DNA of 64,000 nucleotides from Stromatinia cepivora (GCA_014898415.1 RCTD01000002.1:3038001-3102000), one strand, 5' to 3'; shown: positions 1 to 13,699, counted from the first letter of the stretch. The notes: generated from the letters alone by a model not told the origin. Made by a program: numbers and translations.

Positions 1-1190
1 GTGGAGGCAAATTTTTCATAAGGTCCATCTGGACATTCTTGGTATGTAGACTTGGCGCCAATAGCCTTCACTACAGCAGCGCTTTGCAAATATGTAGCAT
101 AGGTCTCTGGTGGATATGGATCGTTTGATGGCTCTCGAATATCATAGACGTCAAAGTCTCCATTGGAAAGTGGTCCTTCAATATCTTGATAACAGACATT
201 ATCCGCATTTACGCAAGCTGAGTTGGATCCAGTGGTCGATGAACATTCTTGTAGAAGAGGGAGACATGACTTGGTATATGTGTTGAGGTAGCTTGTGTGT
301 TGTGAGGCTGAGATGAGTTGCTTGAATGTGTTGTTGTAGGAATAGTCGACGTATGCCTTGTAGGCGATGATAGGGTCATACCAGCCGTTATTGATACCCA
401 AGGCAATGAGATCAATTTTTTCACCAGAAATAGTGCCTGCCGCAATCTTGGCATTTTGTTGTTCAACATAGTATGCGAATTCGGGTCCATAGTGACCACC
501 ATAGGATTCTGTGAAGATACCAAAGTCGCGGTTCTCGTAAGCCGGGAATGAGGCATAGAAAGCTTGGAGAAGAGTCCAGACATATGGAGCCGCGGTAACA
601 GTGGAAGTCACAGAATCGGTACCGTAGGAGAAGCCTACTCCGATTGGTTGATCAATGTAGATCATGTTTGCAAACTCGTTAAAGCTGTGAGGGTTGAGAG
701 AAGGTGTTGATGCTCCGTTATAGAATTGGCATGGACCGTTCTCTTGGAACAAACCAATCATAGAAGAACATCCGGGGCCTGTCTACCGTTAGTAACGTCT
801 AGTGTACCAGAAGTAATGTTATCCGTACCTCCATTGAACCATGTCGCCAATGGTGCAGTTGTAGGACTGTTTCGACTTTCGAAAAACCAGAACCACATGT
901 TCATGCCCTATTTCAATTGTTAAAATAAAATCATCAAGATAGAAATAGGTAGAACTCACGGTTCCGACAGTCAAATATCCCGAGTACTGGTTCACACCTG
1001 GTGTCGTCTCGCAAATACCGGAATTTGTGACAAAGGCGAGAGTTGAATCGGTGGCAGCATGATAAAAGACAGTATGATTGACTCCATCACGAAGCTCAAA
1101 TGTTCGTTTGTCTTTCTTCCCTTCGGTGGTAGGGGCGGCTAGAACAGCCGGGAGAAGACAAGCAATCAGAGAAAGCGAAGGCAAACGCAT
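1..1190 (-). CDS. Secreted S10 serine carboxypeptidase (5' part, runs off the window)
   Basis: S10 serine carboxypeptidase, which removes C-terminal residues from peptides after secretion or in the vacuole. Only about 362 codons are in the window; the 3' part lies beyond the left edge. Three exons fit: 1190-960, 907-829 and 778-1, with GT-AG introns of 52 and 50 bp. Residues 1-18 form a hydrophobic signal peptide ending in ALA. Splicing out intron 2 rebuilds the family block NGGPGCSS, which the intron interrupts. Exon 3 carries TESYGGHYGP with the nucleophile at about Ser195. The catalytic Asp and His should lie outside the window and cannot be checked. The family call is secure; extracellular versus vacuolar location is inference. 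Confidence 0.93.
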
Positions 1191-2963
1191 CGTGGTTGTG
1201 TTTGAAGAATGAAAACTGGAGATGGTTTAACCACTGCGGTTCTCATTCTGATGATTTTTGTAGAACTTATATTCGTTCTCTTTACACTTTCCTCCCCCCC
1301 TCATCTTCACGCCCAACGCTACTACGCGCTTTACACGGGGGAAATCCAGATACACACTCGGAGAATAATCCGAATAGAGTAGGTCTATGAACTCAAAGCT
1401 TAAGGCCCACATGCACCAAAGATAAAGTTGAAGATTTTTGGACGATCATGGAAGGTAATCTCACAAAATCATCCAATTGCCGTTGATAAGAACAACGCAT
1501 CTACCCCCGCAGAGAACGGTTAAAACCGCACACATTGCAAACTCCCGAACCTAGGCAGATGTGCCAGCGGATATATGCATAACATGGAAACTTGATGTGA
1601 TATTTGGATTTCAAAAATTCCCGAAAAAGGCAGTTGATAAAGGCTTGGCAACAAATGATAAGCTTTCGTAGCAAAGACCTTTCTCCAGGGGGCCAAATAT
1701 CGACATTCCTGTTTGGGGAATTTTGTTGATTTAGTGGCGCAAAATGTGACCTGTAAAATATACTGATGCTGGTACAGCTGCTATCAAACAGAGCAGAACC
1801 TATGCTGGAACCTTAATTGTGAAAATAAAAAATACTGCAGTAAAAGACAGTCTCTCAAAGATATGACAACTAGAAACATGTCAGACGAACATTTTGCCGG
1901 CTAATTTGTATCGATTTCGCTATCATGCGATGTATGGCGAGCTCTTCACATGAAATACCTCAATCTTTTGAATGAGGTCGAGATTCGAGGTGGTTTTCAA
2001 TTGCAGGGTCTTCATCACCAACTTTAGGCGAGCCTAGGCATCGCAGATCTGCCCGTCTTGGAAATAAAATTGGCTTTCTTTGGCACAACGTGCTTGAAAC
2101 TTGGCTCTTGGCGATTTGATAATAATAAATAGTTCCGAGATACTATTGAAGCAGATAATATTGAAGCATTAGAATGGAATGAATATCGTGTATAGATTAA
2201 CAGTCTTTTTCCGGTGAATCTATTGTTTTCGAGCTTCGTTTTAGGGTATTGTTAATGATATGTGCGATACCCCGTATAGTTCATTCTTGTCTAGACGATA
2301 AAGACTTCCCTTAGAGTTTAATTCAAAAACTTGTCATGATATATTCACAGTTATATAGTTTGCGAATTTGCTCACTCACGTAGCGAAGCATCAGTAGCGA
2401 CGTGATGAAGTATTATCTCTCACGTGCACTCTGCACTACACTGCACATGCCTATTCGAGTTGCTTCGATGTTTTCAGACGGCTAGCTGCTAGTCCAGGGT
2501 GTTCTCTTTTCCAGAAGGTGAGACAAATAAGTAATTAGATGAAGCAATTGATACCTCAATTAATGATCGGTTGTGTTTATCGGTTTCATTTGTGCACAGA
2601 TGGTGGCAGAGGAATTTGATTTAGATTGAAGGCATGTCAGACAGAGAATGATAAAATAAAGTAATTCTATTGAAGAAAGGTGGTTACTTTTGAACCCTGG
2701 GTATCGCCTTCAATCTCCCCTCAGCCCATTCATTTATCTATCTATGAATGCGATGATAAACAATCTATCAAGATAAATCAAGATATATCCTCCTCTTCAG
2801 AAATCATAACCTTTGACCCGGGATAAGAAACATTATTATCCAAGCCAAATACCCAAAATGAAAAAGAACGCCCCCAAGGGTATAATACCATGAATGACAA
2901 CCAAGCATCCATAAATCATGATATCCAGATCCCAATTGCGTCCATTACCACGCCGTACATGAA
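1191..2963. other. Intergenic, upstream of the carboxypeptidase and downstream of the sugar transporter
   Basis: About 1.8 kb without a supportable gene. It should contain the carboxypeptidase promoter at its left end and the 3' untranslated region of the sugar transporter at its right end. Open frames here are short and do not resemble known domains. Confidence 0.6.
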
Positions 2964-4740
2964 TTAATCATTCCTGAATCCATCATGGGCAGCATTTCCA
3001 CGATGATGAGCTTGAGGAACGGCTGTAACTTCGTCTCCGTCACTGCGGCTTTGTCTTTCTCTTCTCTCCCACTCAGGCTTCTCTTTCTCGACATCACTTG
3101 TGCTTCTGCTCTCGACATCTGCAGTCTCGAACCCATAGTGTCTTGCCATTTGCTCAACTTCGGCTGGAGACAAGTATGGCAAATCCTGAGAAGCCTTGAC
3201 ATAGGAAATGTTCTCGGCGTATCCCTTAGCAAAGATAATATCGATTTCCTCGAGAGATCTGCGCTTAGTTTCTGGGTAGAAGAAATAAATGATTGGAAGG
3301 AAACAGGCGTTGATAACGGCGAAGAAGAGGTATGTGCCCCAGGAGATATTGGCAATCATAATTGGAGTAACCATGACAATAGTGAAGTTGAAAAGCCAGT
3401 TAGAACAGGTTGAGACGGCGTTAGCTCTGGCACGAGTGCGAAGAGGGTTAATTTCAGCTGGGTACAACCATGGTAGTGGCAACCAGGTGGCACCGAAGAA
3501 AGCAATGTAGGTGAAGAGACCAACACCTGCACCCTTTGCGGATGGACCCTTTCCGTCTTGTGGGATAAGACAAGCGAATACTAGAACCATGGAAAGACAT
3601 TGTCCGATAGTTCCGATGATGAACAACTTGCGGCGACCGGCCTTCTCAATAATGAACCAAGATACGGTAGCAAAAATGGAGTAAACAATCATGTTAACAC
3701 CTCCAAGAAGAAGAGCCAAGTTTTTCGAGGTTCCAATAGACTTTTCAAAGAGAATTGGGAAATAGTAAATAACCGCGTTACATCCACCAAGTTGTTGGAA
3801 AAATTGTGATGAGGATCCGAGAAGCATACGGCGGAAATGCTGGGTTTTGCCTCCAGTAAAGAGAGCGGAGAAAGGTGTCTTGGTAGCGGCTCCGGATGCC
3901 ATGATACTATCCATAATAATAGTCTTTTCCAACTGAACTTGTGGGTCATTGTGTTCGAGACCAGAAAGAGCGGCAATGACATCGAGACCTTCTTCGTGGC
4001 GTTCTTTAGCTAGAAGCCATCTTGGAGACTCTGGGAGGAAGTAAGTTCCGACGATGAGAATAACACCGAAGAAAACCTGGAAAGCAATGGGGAAACGCCA
4101 GGTAAGGTTGTCTGGACCATAAGAGGCACCGTAGTCAATCCAGTAAGCAATCATAGTACCAAAGGCAATGACACCTCCTTCAATACAGATGAGTAGACCA
4201 CGATTGGTAGAGCGACTACATTCTGCCTGATAAGTTGGAATAGTTGAGGTGTTGATTCCGTTCCCAATACCAGTGATTGTTCTACCAATAATGAATTGAG
4301 CAGTCGCATTGGAACCTTTAATAGCAGTGATCTGAATAACAACTCCGACAATCATAATGATTCCACCAAGCATCATCTGTAAAGAATTTGTTAGAATTTC
4401 TTATCTTATCTAGGAAATCTAGGGGTGTGGGGAGAAGTTGGGGTAAGCCTACAGCTCTTCTTCGACCAGTTGAGTCTCCATACCACAAGATGAAAATAGC
4501 ACCAATTAAACATCCAATTTCGTAGATAGCTGTAACGAAACCTTGGTAAACGCTGTCATCCTTGGTTTCAGGGAAATAGGCATTAAAAGGGTCTGCTGCG
4601 ATAATTCCAGACATAACACCTTGATCATATCCAAACAGCAAGAATCCAGTTGTGGCAATCGTCGAGACTAGAAGACCCAGCTTTCGGCCATGGAGGCCCG
4701 CGAAGGTCTTTTGCGTTGGTGATATCTCAGGAGAAACCAT
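2964..4740 (-). CDS. MFS sugar (hexose-type) transporter
   Basis: Plasma-membrane sugar/H+ symporter of the major facilitator superfamily. Two exons, 4740-4453 and 4376-2964, flank a 76-bp GT-AG intron and give 566 residues, normal for the family. The intron falls inside the loop 2-3 signature: GDSTGRRRA ends exon 1 and MMLGG opens exon 2. Other sugar-porter landmarks are FLLFGYDQGVMSG in helix 1, PESPRWLLAKER after helix 6, QQLGGCNAVIYY in helix 7, and PETKRRSLEEID after helix 12. The last 90 or so residues form a charged cytoplasmic tail. Fungal hexose, quinate and lactose porters share these motifs, so the substrate cannot be fixed from sequence; a hexose is the likeliest. Confidence 0.95.
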
Positions 4741-7521
4741 TTTGAATATCGTATGTGGTGTATCTAAGTAGAGAAGTCGTCAAAATTTTAAGAACGTCTG
4801 GCTCAGCCAGCAACTATCAAAGTTTCTCAAACACAACGCTGTTGCGTCAACTGGTGGAGGTCTGGGCAAATAGAGAGGGTTGATATGAGATGAAAATAAT
4901 AGAAAAATGGATCGAGGGGGGAAGATCTATTACTATATACTTGTTAATCAACCCCCCATCCTTTGTCTTAGAAACTCAGTGGGCCAGCTATCTCCCAATA
5001 ACGTTCGGAATAACAGTATTAGGAAACCCGCATGAAATGTAAAAACTAGTAAACAGCCTGCAGGGAAAATGTCAGTCTTGGAGACCATTTTTACAGGGAA
5101 TTTCAAAACTCGTTGGTTGTCAGCTCAATATTTTTCATGTGGAGCACCTAAGTAAGCTTGAGATCTGCATCCGAATCATGAGTAAGAAAGACCCATATAA
5201 GAAAGCGGTCATGGAATATATATAATGATATGATTGGATGATATTGGCCAAATTCAATGAATCGACCATAACAACGGCATTTGCGTGATTAGCTGCAAAT
5301 TCAATGTAGGGGTACGAAAAGAGAATCAAATAGATCCACAACAGACGTCACGGGCTGGCTAAAAGCTGCGTGGGGTTTCAAGGTTAAGTGTGGGATTGAG
5401 GAGCTGCTGGCCCGAAAATCAACATATCTTGGCCTACCTCGGTAAGTACTCACTTGGCATTCGTCAATGAAGGGGCAACATCTAAATTTTTTAATTCCAA
5501 CATATGCCAAGTCGAGGCAAGTATCTTAGAACGAAAATATTTTCATCAAGCGCGCAAACCATTATTCCAACCAAAATTTTACGAAAAATAGATGCAACAT
5601 AACGTCATAGAGAAATTCCCACGCCAAAATAGACCGAGGGAGATCCGAGATAGATTGGATCTTTATGGGTGAAGGACCCTGCAGCGGAAAAGCTCATAGG
5701 CGGAGGAAGGATTCGTTGGGTGGCTGGCGAGGGTGGTTGTACTTTTGGGAGGCGACGGGGACGAGTAAGGTGATGAGGAGAAAGAAAATTTGTGGAAAGT
5801 GTTCCGATGTTGTGGATTTAAAGTGGTTTTTGTGGATTTCATGGGGTCAACTCGACGAACTGGAGCAATGGAGTTGTTAGCAAACGTGTATTGGTTCCAT
5901 TGTGGGTGAAAGGGCCCAACTTTCCTGAAGGCTGAAGCAATTATTTTCCCATCATCAACGCCGAAGATAATGCGTTGATATGGACTCTAATGCATTTACG
6001 GAGAAGCACGACTCACATGCCGTCCGTATCGATAGCGTATCATTGCAGATAAACGCACATTTCATGTGAGACCAAAACGCAGACGAATGTTACCACGTCT
6101 CGCTGCGTATTCAACCGATACGAACGGCGGAAAAAGCATGAAAGGAGGAAAAACAAAGGAAAGCAACGAGGTAGGAATTTAGCAGATATCATTTCATTGC
6201 TGCGTTGAACTTTGATGTTGACCCTGATGTGTATAGTTGGCTATTTTTTCCGATTGCCCTTGTTGGAGGAGAGGAGTTTGGTGGAGAATGGAGACATTGC
6301 GGTGGAGATGCCGGTCCTCCATACCCTTGAAGTTACATTCAACTTCCCCAATCACAGACCACCAAATTACGAGTTTGATAACTCCGAAAAGCGTGACTGG
6401 GTTCATTTAAATGTATCTTGGTAAATCGTCTCATTATTATCTCTCGCTTTGCTGTAGGATAGCCTTCGGGACTGCAGCACATACGTTGTAGGCAATGATA
6501 AATACTCTTTGACCCGCGATTTGGTGACAATATCCGAATTTGAGCGTCTAACCTGGTATCGGCGTCCTACTTGGTGCGTATTGTTGTCGATCACAATCAT
6601 GTGTCAAGGATGTCTGTCCTAAGCCGTAAACCCCAAACAAGCATCGTATCTTGTTCACGTCAGCTCCAGCCTCCATTCACATGCTTGAGAATTGAGACAT
6701 GCATGTGTCAAAGCTCGAGTATACGATATAATGAGGAGCGGGTCTGCGGTCCTTGAGATAAAATTGGGGGCTGCTGCGTACCTCCAACACTCGTCAAAAT
6801 GGAAAATTCGGCATAGATGAAAACCACAGTACCAACGGAGTATAAAGCTCTAAAGGCATCACTAATTTCATCCCCTTTCGCGGTAAAAATTCCAAGAACA
6901 GCAATTGAAACCGGGGCAGCTCGAAAAGTTGGAGAGATGGGGAACGGACTATTTCGTCTCCGGGTTAAAATGGTGGAGAATCAGTTCAGAAAACGAGATG
7001 ATGAAGTCATGGTCTGACTGCATTACCCGTCCTCGCATTTAATGCTCAAGGAGGTATTACGCGACGGATTCGTGAGGTTACCGCACACTGCCGCGACGGC
7101 TTGCCAAATCTCGACCAAATTCCGAGTCGCAAAACTGAAAACCAAACCATATATGATCCTCGCGAGCTTGGGAGAGTAGCTTTTCACTGGAAATTAGGAA
7201 TGGTGTGGATGACATTATTCTGTCAGTCAGGGATCAGGCCGTGCATTTGAGTTGTCAGATGCGAGTGATCAAGTTGATCACTTCTAAACACAGCGATTAT
7301 CAACTATTAACAAACAAACCTCACATTGAAGGATCAACTGCTGAGAAATCTAATTGTGGAGCCTAGAGGAAGCAAGATTAAAAAAGATTCGGTGGTAAAA
7401 AAAATCATATTGTATGGTGGAGTTTAAAGGGGAAGGCTTTTAAGTTACCTAACTAAATCCGAACAGGCAATCCGCTAAGTTACACCTCGCTCCTACCACA
7501 CTCGAGCATTTACACAGCACT
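4741..7521. other. Intergenic, 2.8 kb
   Basis: Contains the promoter of the sugar transporter at its left end. Only short, unconvincing open frames occur, on both strands, with no recognisable domain, tRNA or structured repeat. Nothing further is supportable. Confidence 0.6.
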
Positions 7522-9378
7522 TTACCTCCCCGCTGCTGTATGTGTTCGATCCTCAGAACCACCTCCACCGCGCAAAAGCTTTTCAGCCAATTCCTCTGCC
7601 CTCTGCCTCGCTGCCATGTTCCCCCTCTCAATCTTACTTTCTGTTGCAAGACACTTATATTTTCCCTCGCGTTTAGCTCTTTTCTTGTCTAATATCCTAA
7701 GTTCCTCTTGATCCGCTCTCTCGTTGAATGAAAGCGTTTTCTCCCTTAGGTTTATCTCATTTTCGCCTTTGCTATCAGTAGGTTCATCAGCCCAAGCGAT
7801 AGCCTTGCCCTTTCCTTTTCCATCCCGCTTCAATATACCTTTTAGCCCAGCTTGCTCATCCTTCGTTGCAGCTTCGACCTCTCCTTCATATTCTGATTTC
7901 TCCTTTTCGAACTTGGCGTTGGCCGTTTCGCGTTGAGTACGAACCTTCCATTGAGCTGGACTTTCGTTTGGTAGTAGACGCGAATCTCGAATGGCTGGTA
8001 CAGGGAAAATAACGGGCAGAGGTTCAGGCTTCGGCTGAGGTTTTACTACTTTCGGAACCAGGGGAGACATCCGAGGTATTTGAATATTCGCTCCGGGCGA
8101 AAAGACAAAAGGCCGCTTCTCTGCTTCTTGTGCCAGTCGGAAGGTCTCCACTGGCACATCTTTTCGTAAAACATCGTTCGCATGCTTGCGTCCATGATGA
8201 AGTGGCGATGCTTCGGGTAGCGATGTTCTTCTGGTGGATCGTAGCGGATCTTCAGCAGCGCGCTCTTGCTTTCTTTTATGTGCCTGCCAGTGTGGAGAAG
8301 TATCTCTTGCCGCGCGGGCTCTTCTTCTTCCTCGCTCCTCTGACACCGGTGACCCATTTCCATATTCATTTCCATGACGGCGCCTAGATTCTGTTTCAGC
8401 TTCTACCAGGAGCGGTGGTGCATGTCCTGATCTGGAATATGCAAGAGAATGTTCGTCTCGGACTCGCGAGTCTTCATTTATGTATTTGATTCCCCCCTCT
8501 GTCGTGTCATTCCAAGCCCCATCTCCATTTACAAAATCCATAAACTGTTCTGCGCCTTTCAATACTACCCCTTCAGCAGCGGTTATGGCCCGATTGACAC
8601 TTCTCAGCAAATCATTCCGCATACTTTCGTCATTCTGTCTTACTGCAATTCGATGCCCTCCACGTATGGCCCATTCCTTATTTAATTTCCTTCGTGATTC
8701 AGCCAGTTGGTTTATTCCTTTGGGTGGTGATTTCTTCTTATCCCCTTTTGGTGCAATTCTACCATTTGTGACGTCTTTATCAATAGCTGCCTCTCGGAGA
8801 ACATCTTCATCACGCTCGATATCGTGATTAATCCTCTCATTATTGCCATCAGCATCAGGTACAATATCATGTTTAATCTTCGCTTTGTTTTCTCTCCAGT
8901 CTTTTAAAGCGCGCTCTTGCCATCGAGCATCCACTTGCTCTTTCGCAGCTCGACGACGGCCCTCCATTTCCAAGGTTTCTTTTTCACATTGAAAGTCTCG
9001 TAATTTGATTTTTTTTTCTCGCCAGTAAGCAAGTTCTTCTTTCGACTTTGGTGTTTCGTGCTCTGGCTGTGTTTCTGGAGTCTTTGGAGAATGATTATCT
9101 GTATCAAGAATAGCGCTAGGTGGCACAGGTGGGCTATTCTGTGAGGTGTTGTGAGGAGCCTGAGATCCTGGATCCTCTGTGTCTGGGCTGGGATCACACT
9201 CAAAGACTGCACCTTCTTCTAGTGTAAGACCTGTGACGTGTATTCTTAGATCCTGTGGTGTGTTTTTGTCAGTGTTGAACTCAAAGATCTGCTGAAGCAA
9301 TTTTTGTCGCAACTCCTCAGCCGATGGTATTGCACTTGGAGCTATACATGATGGGCTTGATGCTTCGGAGGTGGGCAT
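7522..9378 (-). CDS. Hypothetical highly charged, mostly disordered protein
   Basis: A single uninterrupted frame of 618 codons, far longer than chance. I do not recognise a domain. The N-terminus has a short ordered-looking stretch (residues 15-65, with SAEELRQKLLQQIFEF and LRIHVTGLTLEEGAVFEC). A Pro/Ser/Thr-rich linker follows to about residue 105. From about 110 to 200 it is Lys/Glu/Arg-rich and probably coiled-coil. The rest is low-complexity and charged up to a glycine run near the end. No signal peptide or membrane segment is visible. The composition suggests a nuclear or scaffold protein, but no function can be assigned. Confidence 0.8.
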   Translation of the reverse strand: MPTSEASSPSCIAPSAIPSAEELRQKLLQQIFEFNTDKNTPQDLRIHVTGLTLEEGAVFECDPSPDTEDPGSQAPHNTSQNSPPVPPSAILDTDNHSPKTPETQPEHETPKSKEELAYWREKKIKLRDFQCEKETLEMEGRRRAAKEQVDARWQERALKDWRENKAKIKHDIVPDADGNNERINHDIERDEDVLREAAIDKDVTNGRIAPKGDKKKSPPKGINQLAESRRKLNKEWAIRGGHRIAVRQNDESMRNDLLRSVNRAITAAEGVVLKGAEQFMDFVNGDGAWNDTTEGGIKYINEDSRVRDEHSLAYSRSGHAPPLLVEAETESRRRHGNEYGNGSPVSEERGRRRARAARDTSPHWQAHKRKQERAAEDPLRSTRRTSLPEASPLHHGRKHANDVLRKDVPVETFRLAQEAEKRPFVFSPGANIQIPRMSPLVPKVVKPQPKPEPLPVIFPVPAIRDSRLLPNESPAQWKVRTQRETANAKFEKEKSEYEGEVEAATKDEQAGLKGILKRDGKGKGKAIAWADEPTDSKGENEINLREKTLSFNERADQEELRILDKKRAKREGKYKCLATESKIERGNMAARQRAEELAEKLLRGGGGSEDRTHTAAGR

Positions 9379-11006
9379 ATCTAAGATGGTTGATATCGTG
9401 GTGTAAGTTGATTCAAGTTTGGTGGGCCGGGTGGTTCATGCACATTTCATGTGGCATTGTTCACTTAAATATTCATAGCTATTACCTACTACGGCAAATC
9501 AATAATTTATGAATATTATACACGAGCAAAACCGCCTTGAACATTTGTGATTGGGTTCGTTGAGAGGTTTGTGTCTCACTAGTTAATGATGATTCAGTGG
9601 TGGGTCGTATAAGTTCACTGTCTCCAACAATGTCTAATTATAAAAATATGGTAGGAGAAACTCTTTGTTGCAAATCTTCAGAGAAATATTCCCAAGCCTC
9701 AATGAAAGTTTGTACAATGAGAACGTCCTTGGAACTGATCCAAGGCTGGAAGCGTGTAGATGGCCATGGTTTTGAACCTTTTATATCTGCCTGAAATGAC
9801 TGACTATAGTGGACAACAGTAACTCTCCCATTTCCATAATGATATGGTGGTTTGATGCAATTGCCCCCAACTTTTTCTCTCTGCGATTTATGTTATACAC
9901 CCAGCACCTTATCTCTCAACTACGAATACCATCCGTTGGCTCTTTCTATTGAGGTAAGATCAAGCAGAAAGAAAAGTTGAAGCAGGATCTTTTACTCGCA
10001 GCAGGACCAGAGTATACAACATCACATCAATTTCATTGAACACCACAAACTAACCACCTTTCTCTCGCATACATCCAAACCCCTTAAAGATTAGACGAGT
10101 AATACTAATCCCATAAAGCAACCTACATCCCTTTACGGAGATCTTTTATTTAAGATACTGTGTTTGAATAGAATTAATTCAGGTATCTACGTGATAGATA
10201 TTATATGGGGGAGTTGAATTTGGAGGATTTTGCTTATTTGGTGAGGTGTTCAAGGTGACTACGAGGATAATCCGGGCTTCAAGGATGATGGAGCAGAAAG
10301 ATGAAGGGGTTTTTTTGGGGGGTTTTTTGATTTTGCCGAAGGGGCAGATGGAAGGGGTAGGTTGGAATTCGGTTTGAGAGGGAGGTTGAAAAGTTTTTCG
10401 AGGGGGAGATAAAATGTAAAGAAAAATGCGTATTAGAATTAGTAATTTGAACATTTGATTTGTGCTAAGATGAATTTGCTCATGGGTAATACTTCCGATC
10501 TACTTACCTCTCGCGGTTGCTAACTAGATTAGGACTATTACTAGTGGTAGCGATGGCCATTTTTGCCGCTGAACATACAGTATATGCATATGCGAACTAA
10601 CTCATTTGGAACATTGGATAACTTCGTTCTTCAATGTCAAAACGAGATGATATACAGAGTATTGATTGCGGAAGTCAAACTTGACATTCGGAATACTATC
10701 GCCCGACAACATAAGGTATTTTTAGTCGAGTCAAATTTCTCATCAGAATTTCAAACTCGAAGATATTGGTCGTCATCTAATCTGCAACATTGAAGCATCT
10801 AATACTTGGAGACACTGATATTCACGGATACAGACATTAGAAAAAAGTCTCTTTTCGATATACAATCACACTTTTATACACTCGCTTCACTACTTCAAAT
10901 ATGGACCGCCTCACTTCATTGCGCCATGCTCCGAGTATACCCAACCTAATGCTAGTGTAACCAATTACCATTCACCAAAATCAACGCAGCAAAAAACAAT
11001 TCCAAC
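9379..11006. other. Intergenic, 1.6 kb
   Basis: Promoter side of the charged hypothetical gene and 3' side of the NIPA-type gene. Short open frames only. A T/G-rich patch near 10300-10400 makes a spurious minus-strand frame. Nothing else supportable. Confidence 0.55.
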
Positions 11007-13165
11007 TTACGATCCGCTTAGACCTGCCTCTTCATCATCATCCCCCCCATCTCTTGATCTCCCTCTTAAAAACTCCCCAAGTGTATTACTTAAGCTTCGA
11101 GCTCGTGTTTTTATTGAACGCTTGAATGATTCACGTTCTTCCACATCTTGTGCTGCTTCACTATCCTTTAAAGGCGCGTCAACATCGTCATCATCAACTG
11201 TGCTTTCACTCGCTTGGATAAGTCTTTGAGATACCGATTTGGATCTTCGAAGATCGGGTTGTGGTCGTCTTTGAGATTTGCTGCGAGGGGAATCAACTCC
11301 ACGTCTTAATGAGTCTGCTATTACCACACTTAACCCGCCGGAGAGGGGCGATAGTAATGGACCAGGAAGCATGCGAGCTATCGAATAACTTGCTGGGGTT
11401 ATTGATTGTTCTGCTTGGGGTGGTGAAGGGATATTTTGCTGACTTGGAGGGGTGTGAAAGTGAGATTGCGTATTATTTCTAGTAGTAGGTGGTTTCAAGG
11501 GAGGGGGTGATTGGGCCTCGGATGGAAGGACCGGAGAAGAAATGCTGGTTTGAATTCCCGGATGTCTTGGTGTTTGGAGTAGATTTTCATCGGAATCCAC
11601 CCATGGATTTGAAGGTAAAGGATTATCCTCACTTATAGACCGCTCATCAGATAAGCCCGAGGTATGTAGCCGTACTGCCGGATGCCTTGATGGTCTTTGT
11701 GGCGTTTGTGGTCGTGATGTCGGTTTGGCAAAGCTGACATGCGATGACCTCCGCGAATCCTGAATTGCCTCCTCATCAACTGATCCATCACCAGTATGGA
11801 TGAGACTCGGCCTAGACTTCGACTGAAGACTAGACTGTTTCCGTGATCCATTATGATATAAAACTTCATCGCCAGTAGCTTCCTGAGGGGCAAGTCTGAT
11901 CCTTTCTTCCTCCCCTTCAATACCTACCTCACTATCGTCTTCATCTTCATCGTGCGATGGCCTACCGCTAGTAATGAGCCATACGCCGAAAAATGTCAAC
12001 AAACAGCCTCCAATGAATTTTACTGCATTCTCACTGGTGACTTTTTCGAAATCACGATAAAGAATTGCGCTTCCAGTGATCACTGATAATGTGAAGATGA
12101 CGAATTGGACAGGAATGACTTGAGTTGAATCAAAACGTTGAAGAGCCCTATTCACATATCTAACCTGCATGATGGCAGTAGCAACCAGAACAAGCACTAG
12201 AACATATGTAACTGGCGTTGTCAAAGCTCTCCATAGAGTAGAAGAAAGCATCGAAGAAACGCCCTTCGTTGAGAGAGCCGTATATCCTCCTAGTAATGGT
12301 GAGTTTGGGTATAACTAGTGTGTAAACATGAAAACTTACCAAACAATCCCACAAGCCCAAGGTCGACCAGTATCGTTTTCCTGCCATATCTCGGGCTTGC
12401 CCACATCAAAATTGCAATTAACAATACTGTGACACCCATATAAAGTTCAAACTCTGTGGTGGTAATGGCTCCCCAAATCTCATGAGGTCCAAATTTCCTT
12501 TCCTCTTGCTTAGCACTCAATACAACTGTGACGGCACCAGCAACCGCAACTACTACTCCCCAGAAATCCCTGAGTCGGAATTGTTCGTTTAACATGATAG
12601 GAGCTATCACACAATTGGATATCAAAGCGACGACACCCAAAGGAGAAACAATTGATGCGGGCGCAAAGCCATATGCCAAAAAGTTCCCCAGCTCTCCAAT
12701 CGACATTAAGACAATCCCTCCCCACCAGTATGGGGACTGTAAATATGTAGATTTCTGATCCCCTTGATTATCCTCTGTTAAAGTCGAAGACTGAGAGTTT
12801 TGGGAGTGGAAGGATCGTCGTAAAGGTTCCTCCTCATCTGCTTCATATTCCTCTTCAACGATTTGATTTCCATTTACCCCTACTGTTCCGTAACCACCCG
12901 CAGATTTCGAAATAGTCCTCAACCTTTCTTTCCGTCGTATCTCCCCATCATGCAATCTTATATGCGCATATCGCTGTATGTTCAGGGCGAAAGATATGAG
13001 GATATTTCCCACGATTGCAGTGACGATCCCAATCAGTGATGACCAACGTTGAATCTGAGAGTCGCCCGTAATATGTACATTTGGCTCAAAAGATATTGTC
13101 TGACCTATCGGTGTACTGAGAAAGGATATGGCCTCGGCATCAAGTTTCGCCGTCGATAAATACAT
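11007..13165 (-). CDS. NIPA-type (DUF803) magnesium transporter
   Basis: Membrane protein of the NIPA/DUF803 family, whose characterised members carry Mg2+; related to EamA transporters. Two exons, 13165-12340 and 12289-11007, with a 50-bp GT-AG intron, give 702 residues. The intron splits the family block that reads GLFGGYTALSTKGVSS after splicing. Helices are evident at residues 41-62 (WSSLIGIVTAIVGNILISFAL), in the WWGGIVLMSIGELGNFLAYG block, in VSPLGVVALISNCVIAPIML, and in several segments of exon 2 up to CLLTFFGVWLITSGR. A charged loop of about 80 residues separates helices 1 and 2. About 300 Ser/Pro/Asp-rich residues form the C-terminal tail. It is divergent from the WDR70-like gene with 534 bp between start codons. 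Substrate is inferred from the family. Confidence 0.9.
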
Positions 13166-13699
13166 GACAGCGTCTTATTGAAGCTATCCAGATGATGATT
13201 TCACCCCACTCATAGTGTACAGGTGCCTATTGCGATGAGGATGAAATGTCGATCAATGAAGTGAAAAGTGTATGAATATGAATATATCTGCCAATAACCA
13301 TATACAAGAAAGAGAAGCTTTGGCAGTTAGTCTTAAGTGAAGTTTCGACCTCAAGGGTTGGTTGTCGCATGAATTATTAATGTCTATTTTTGATAAGAGA
13401 AACCTCGAACCGCACTTTCTGTACCTTGTGGTTCCAGCGGAAAACGGGTTTTCGCGTATCTATGACCGACCCGCCCCGCTACTTCTCCACTTGGACCCGA
13501 AGTAATCTGCGGAAGCTCTGTTCTCTGGGTATTCAATCCAATCCTTCAGAGAAAGCTTCAAGGTTTATTAATACACTCATGTTTGTTCATTTGCATTGAT
13601 TATATACCCACCGTTCAAGTTATTGCAATTTTCTTCTGTCATTGCCTAAATAGGACCACCGACAACATTCGAAAAATATTTGCGAAGATTGGTTGAGCC
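13166..13699. promoter_or_regulatory. Divergent promoter region between the NIPA-type and WDR70-like genes
   Basis: 534 bp separate the two outward-facing start codons, so both promoters and 5' untranslated regions must lie here. No clear TATA box or named factor site stands out. Confidence 0.5.

Noticed and set aside
10179..10454. 91-codon minus-strand frame rich in Pro and Lys
   Set aside because: Low-complexity T/G-rich sequence with no domain or conserved start context.
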